From positions 248,001-312,000 of the forward strand of contig JAHLKF010000019.1 of the NCBI GenBank assembly GCA_025558075.1: 64,000 bases of DNA, written 5' to 3'. This DNA comes from Gaertneriomyces semiglobifer. Lineage: Eukaryota; Chytridiomycota; Chytridiomycetes; Spizellomycetales; Spizellomycetaceae. The stretch's first letter is position 1. Each line of letters starts with the position of its first letter. Shown one piece after another: positions 63,355 through 64,000 of this stretch. Both the position numbers and the translations under genes were made by a program. Under the pieces are notes generated by a model that had not been told where the DNA came from, ran no database searches, and was given only the letters and a program-made list of their open reading frames with translations.

Positions 63355-64000
63355 ATGCCTAGCCCTACTGACTATCATGAGAATTTGTGGATGGTAGGGG
63401 ACGCCCCACAACTGGTTCGTCGAAGGTACGGAAACGTCTTTGCCTTTTATGTCATAGGCGAAGACGACAACCAATCACTCACACGCTAGCCTCAATAGTG
63501 TACGGCCCCCGGCAGACGACTTTCTAGCTGAGGACATCATGCTAGACGATGAATTTTTTTTGAGGAGTGACTCTCCACCGTTGGTACCCGAAGTCGTAGA
63601 AAGAGTGCCCAGCATTATGGAACGGGTAGAGGCAGCGGAAGTCGACCAAAGCGCCGTGCCGGATCGAATTCCGAGCCCACCACCGAGGGTGGAGCGGCCG
63701 CCGAGGACGGACAGTCTTGCTGATCCACATCGGTCGTCCCTGCCTTCAGAGGAACCTGTTCGACCACCCAAGAATATGATGTTGCGTCGGCAACACTCCC
63801 GCGGAGCCATTATTGGTATACCCGCATCCCCGGTCTCACCACGCACATGCAGCCCCATTCCAGAACTACCACGCACCCAATCACTGCCTTCTACCATGTC
63901 ATTATCAATGTTGCCTGCCGCGGTGATTTTCCGGATCGTTACATTTCTCCCTTCCCCGGTGGAGCGCCTCGCTTGTGCTTTAACCGCGCGTACCCTTCTA
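63355..64000 (+). CDS. F-box protein, N-terminal part (runs off the right edge)
   Basis: Exon 1 is 63355-63425 (MPSPTDYHENLWMVGDAPQL...), intron 63426-63489 (GTACGG...GCTAG), exon 2 from 63490 to beyond the window. Phase 2 joins to SLNSVRPPADDFLAEDIMLDD. The next 120 residues are acidic, then Pro/Arg/Ser-rich (RIPSPPPRVERPPRTDS). At about 63895-64000 an F-box begins: LPAAVIFRIVTFLPSPVERLACALTARTLL, with the Leu-Pro and hydrophobic spacing of Skp1-binding F-boxes. The substrate-binding part lies outside the window. The donor GTACGG is unusual, but reading through would hit a stop at 63487, so splicing is needed. Confidence 0.65.

Overview
This 64 kb window is nuclear DNA from a zoosporic (flagellated), early-diverging fungus, most likely a chytrid. 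The genes are spliced, with short introns (about 50-100 nt, mostly GTAAGT/GTATGT...TAG/CAG). The gene set is fungal: a HisH-HisF fusion HIS7, a PCL/Pho80-type cyclin, a Sip5-type RING protein, HUT1 and an Npr1/HAL-type kinase. It also holds cilium-linked genes that non-flagellated fungi usually lack: a CFAP119/CCDC189 homologue and a protein with three doublecortin domains. No operons, prophage or CRISPR are visible. One tRNA gene, tRNA-Ser(AGA), is present.

Layout. 0-5 kb: a multi-exon cyclin (+), a short orphan protein (-) and a SAP-like/coiled-coil protein (-). 6-10 kb: a disordered Ser/Pro-rich protein (+) and a large protein (-) that joins a phage-like helical region to a Dam-like methyltransferase fold. 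11-16.5 kb: prephenate dehydratase (+, nine exons, one apparent frameshift), CFAP119 (-), a thioredoxin-fold/F-box fusion (+) and a Nudix hydrolase (+). 17.5-21.7 kb: HIS7 (+), HUT1 (-), a small secreted Cys-rich candidate (-) and the tRNA adenosine deaminase TAD2 (-). 21.8-27.3 kb: two tandem copies of an unrecognised gene (+) followed by actin (-). The first copy ends in a fragment of the actin 3' end, which fixes the breakpoint of the duplication. 27.9-31.1 kb: poorly coding sequence with small candidates. 31.8-41 kb: PHAF1/UPF0183 homologue (+), Sip5-like RING protein (-), PIG-Y-like protein (-) and a RhoGAP protein (+). 41.6-50.7 kb: DCX protein (+, apparent frameshift), SH3 membrane protein (-), an orphan (-), a Ser/Thr-rich single-pass protein (+) and a RING-H2 membrane ligase (+). 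51.6-64 kb: a 1,858-aa AGC kinase with three RA-like domains and a PH domain (+), FKBP25-type isomerase (-), HAL-type kinase (+), BTB/T1 protein (+), tRNA-Ser (-) and an F-box gene running off the right edge (+).

Recurrent features. Several genes have their start codon, or start codon plus a few bases, isolated in a minute first coding exon (1537, 6313, 14242, 31771), so ORF-based starts are often wrong here. Two genes need one extra base to restore a conserved frame (near 11,700 and in a G6 run at 41,848), which points to indels in the assembly or real lesions. Exon coordinates are my own reading of splice signals plus frame continuity. Family names come from recognised motifs, not from database searches.
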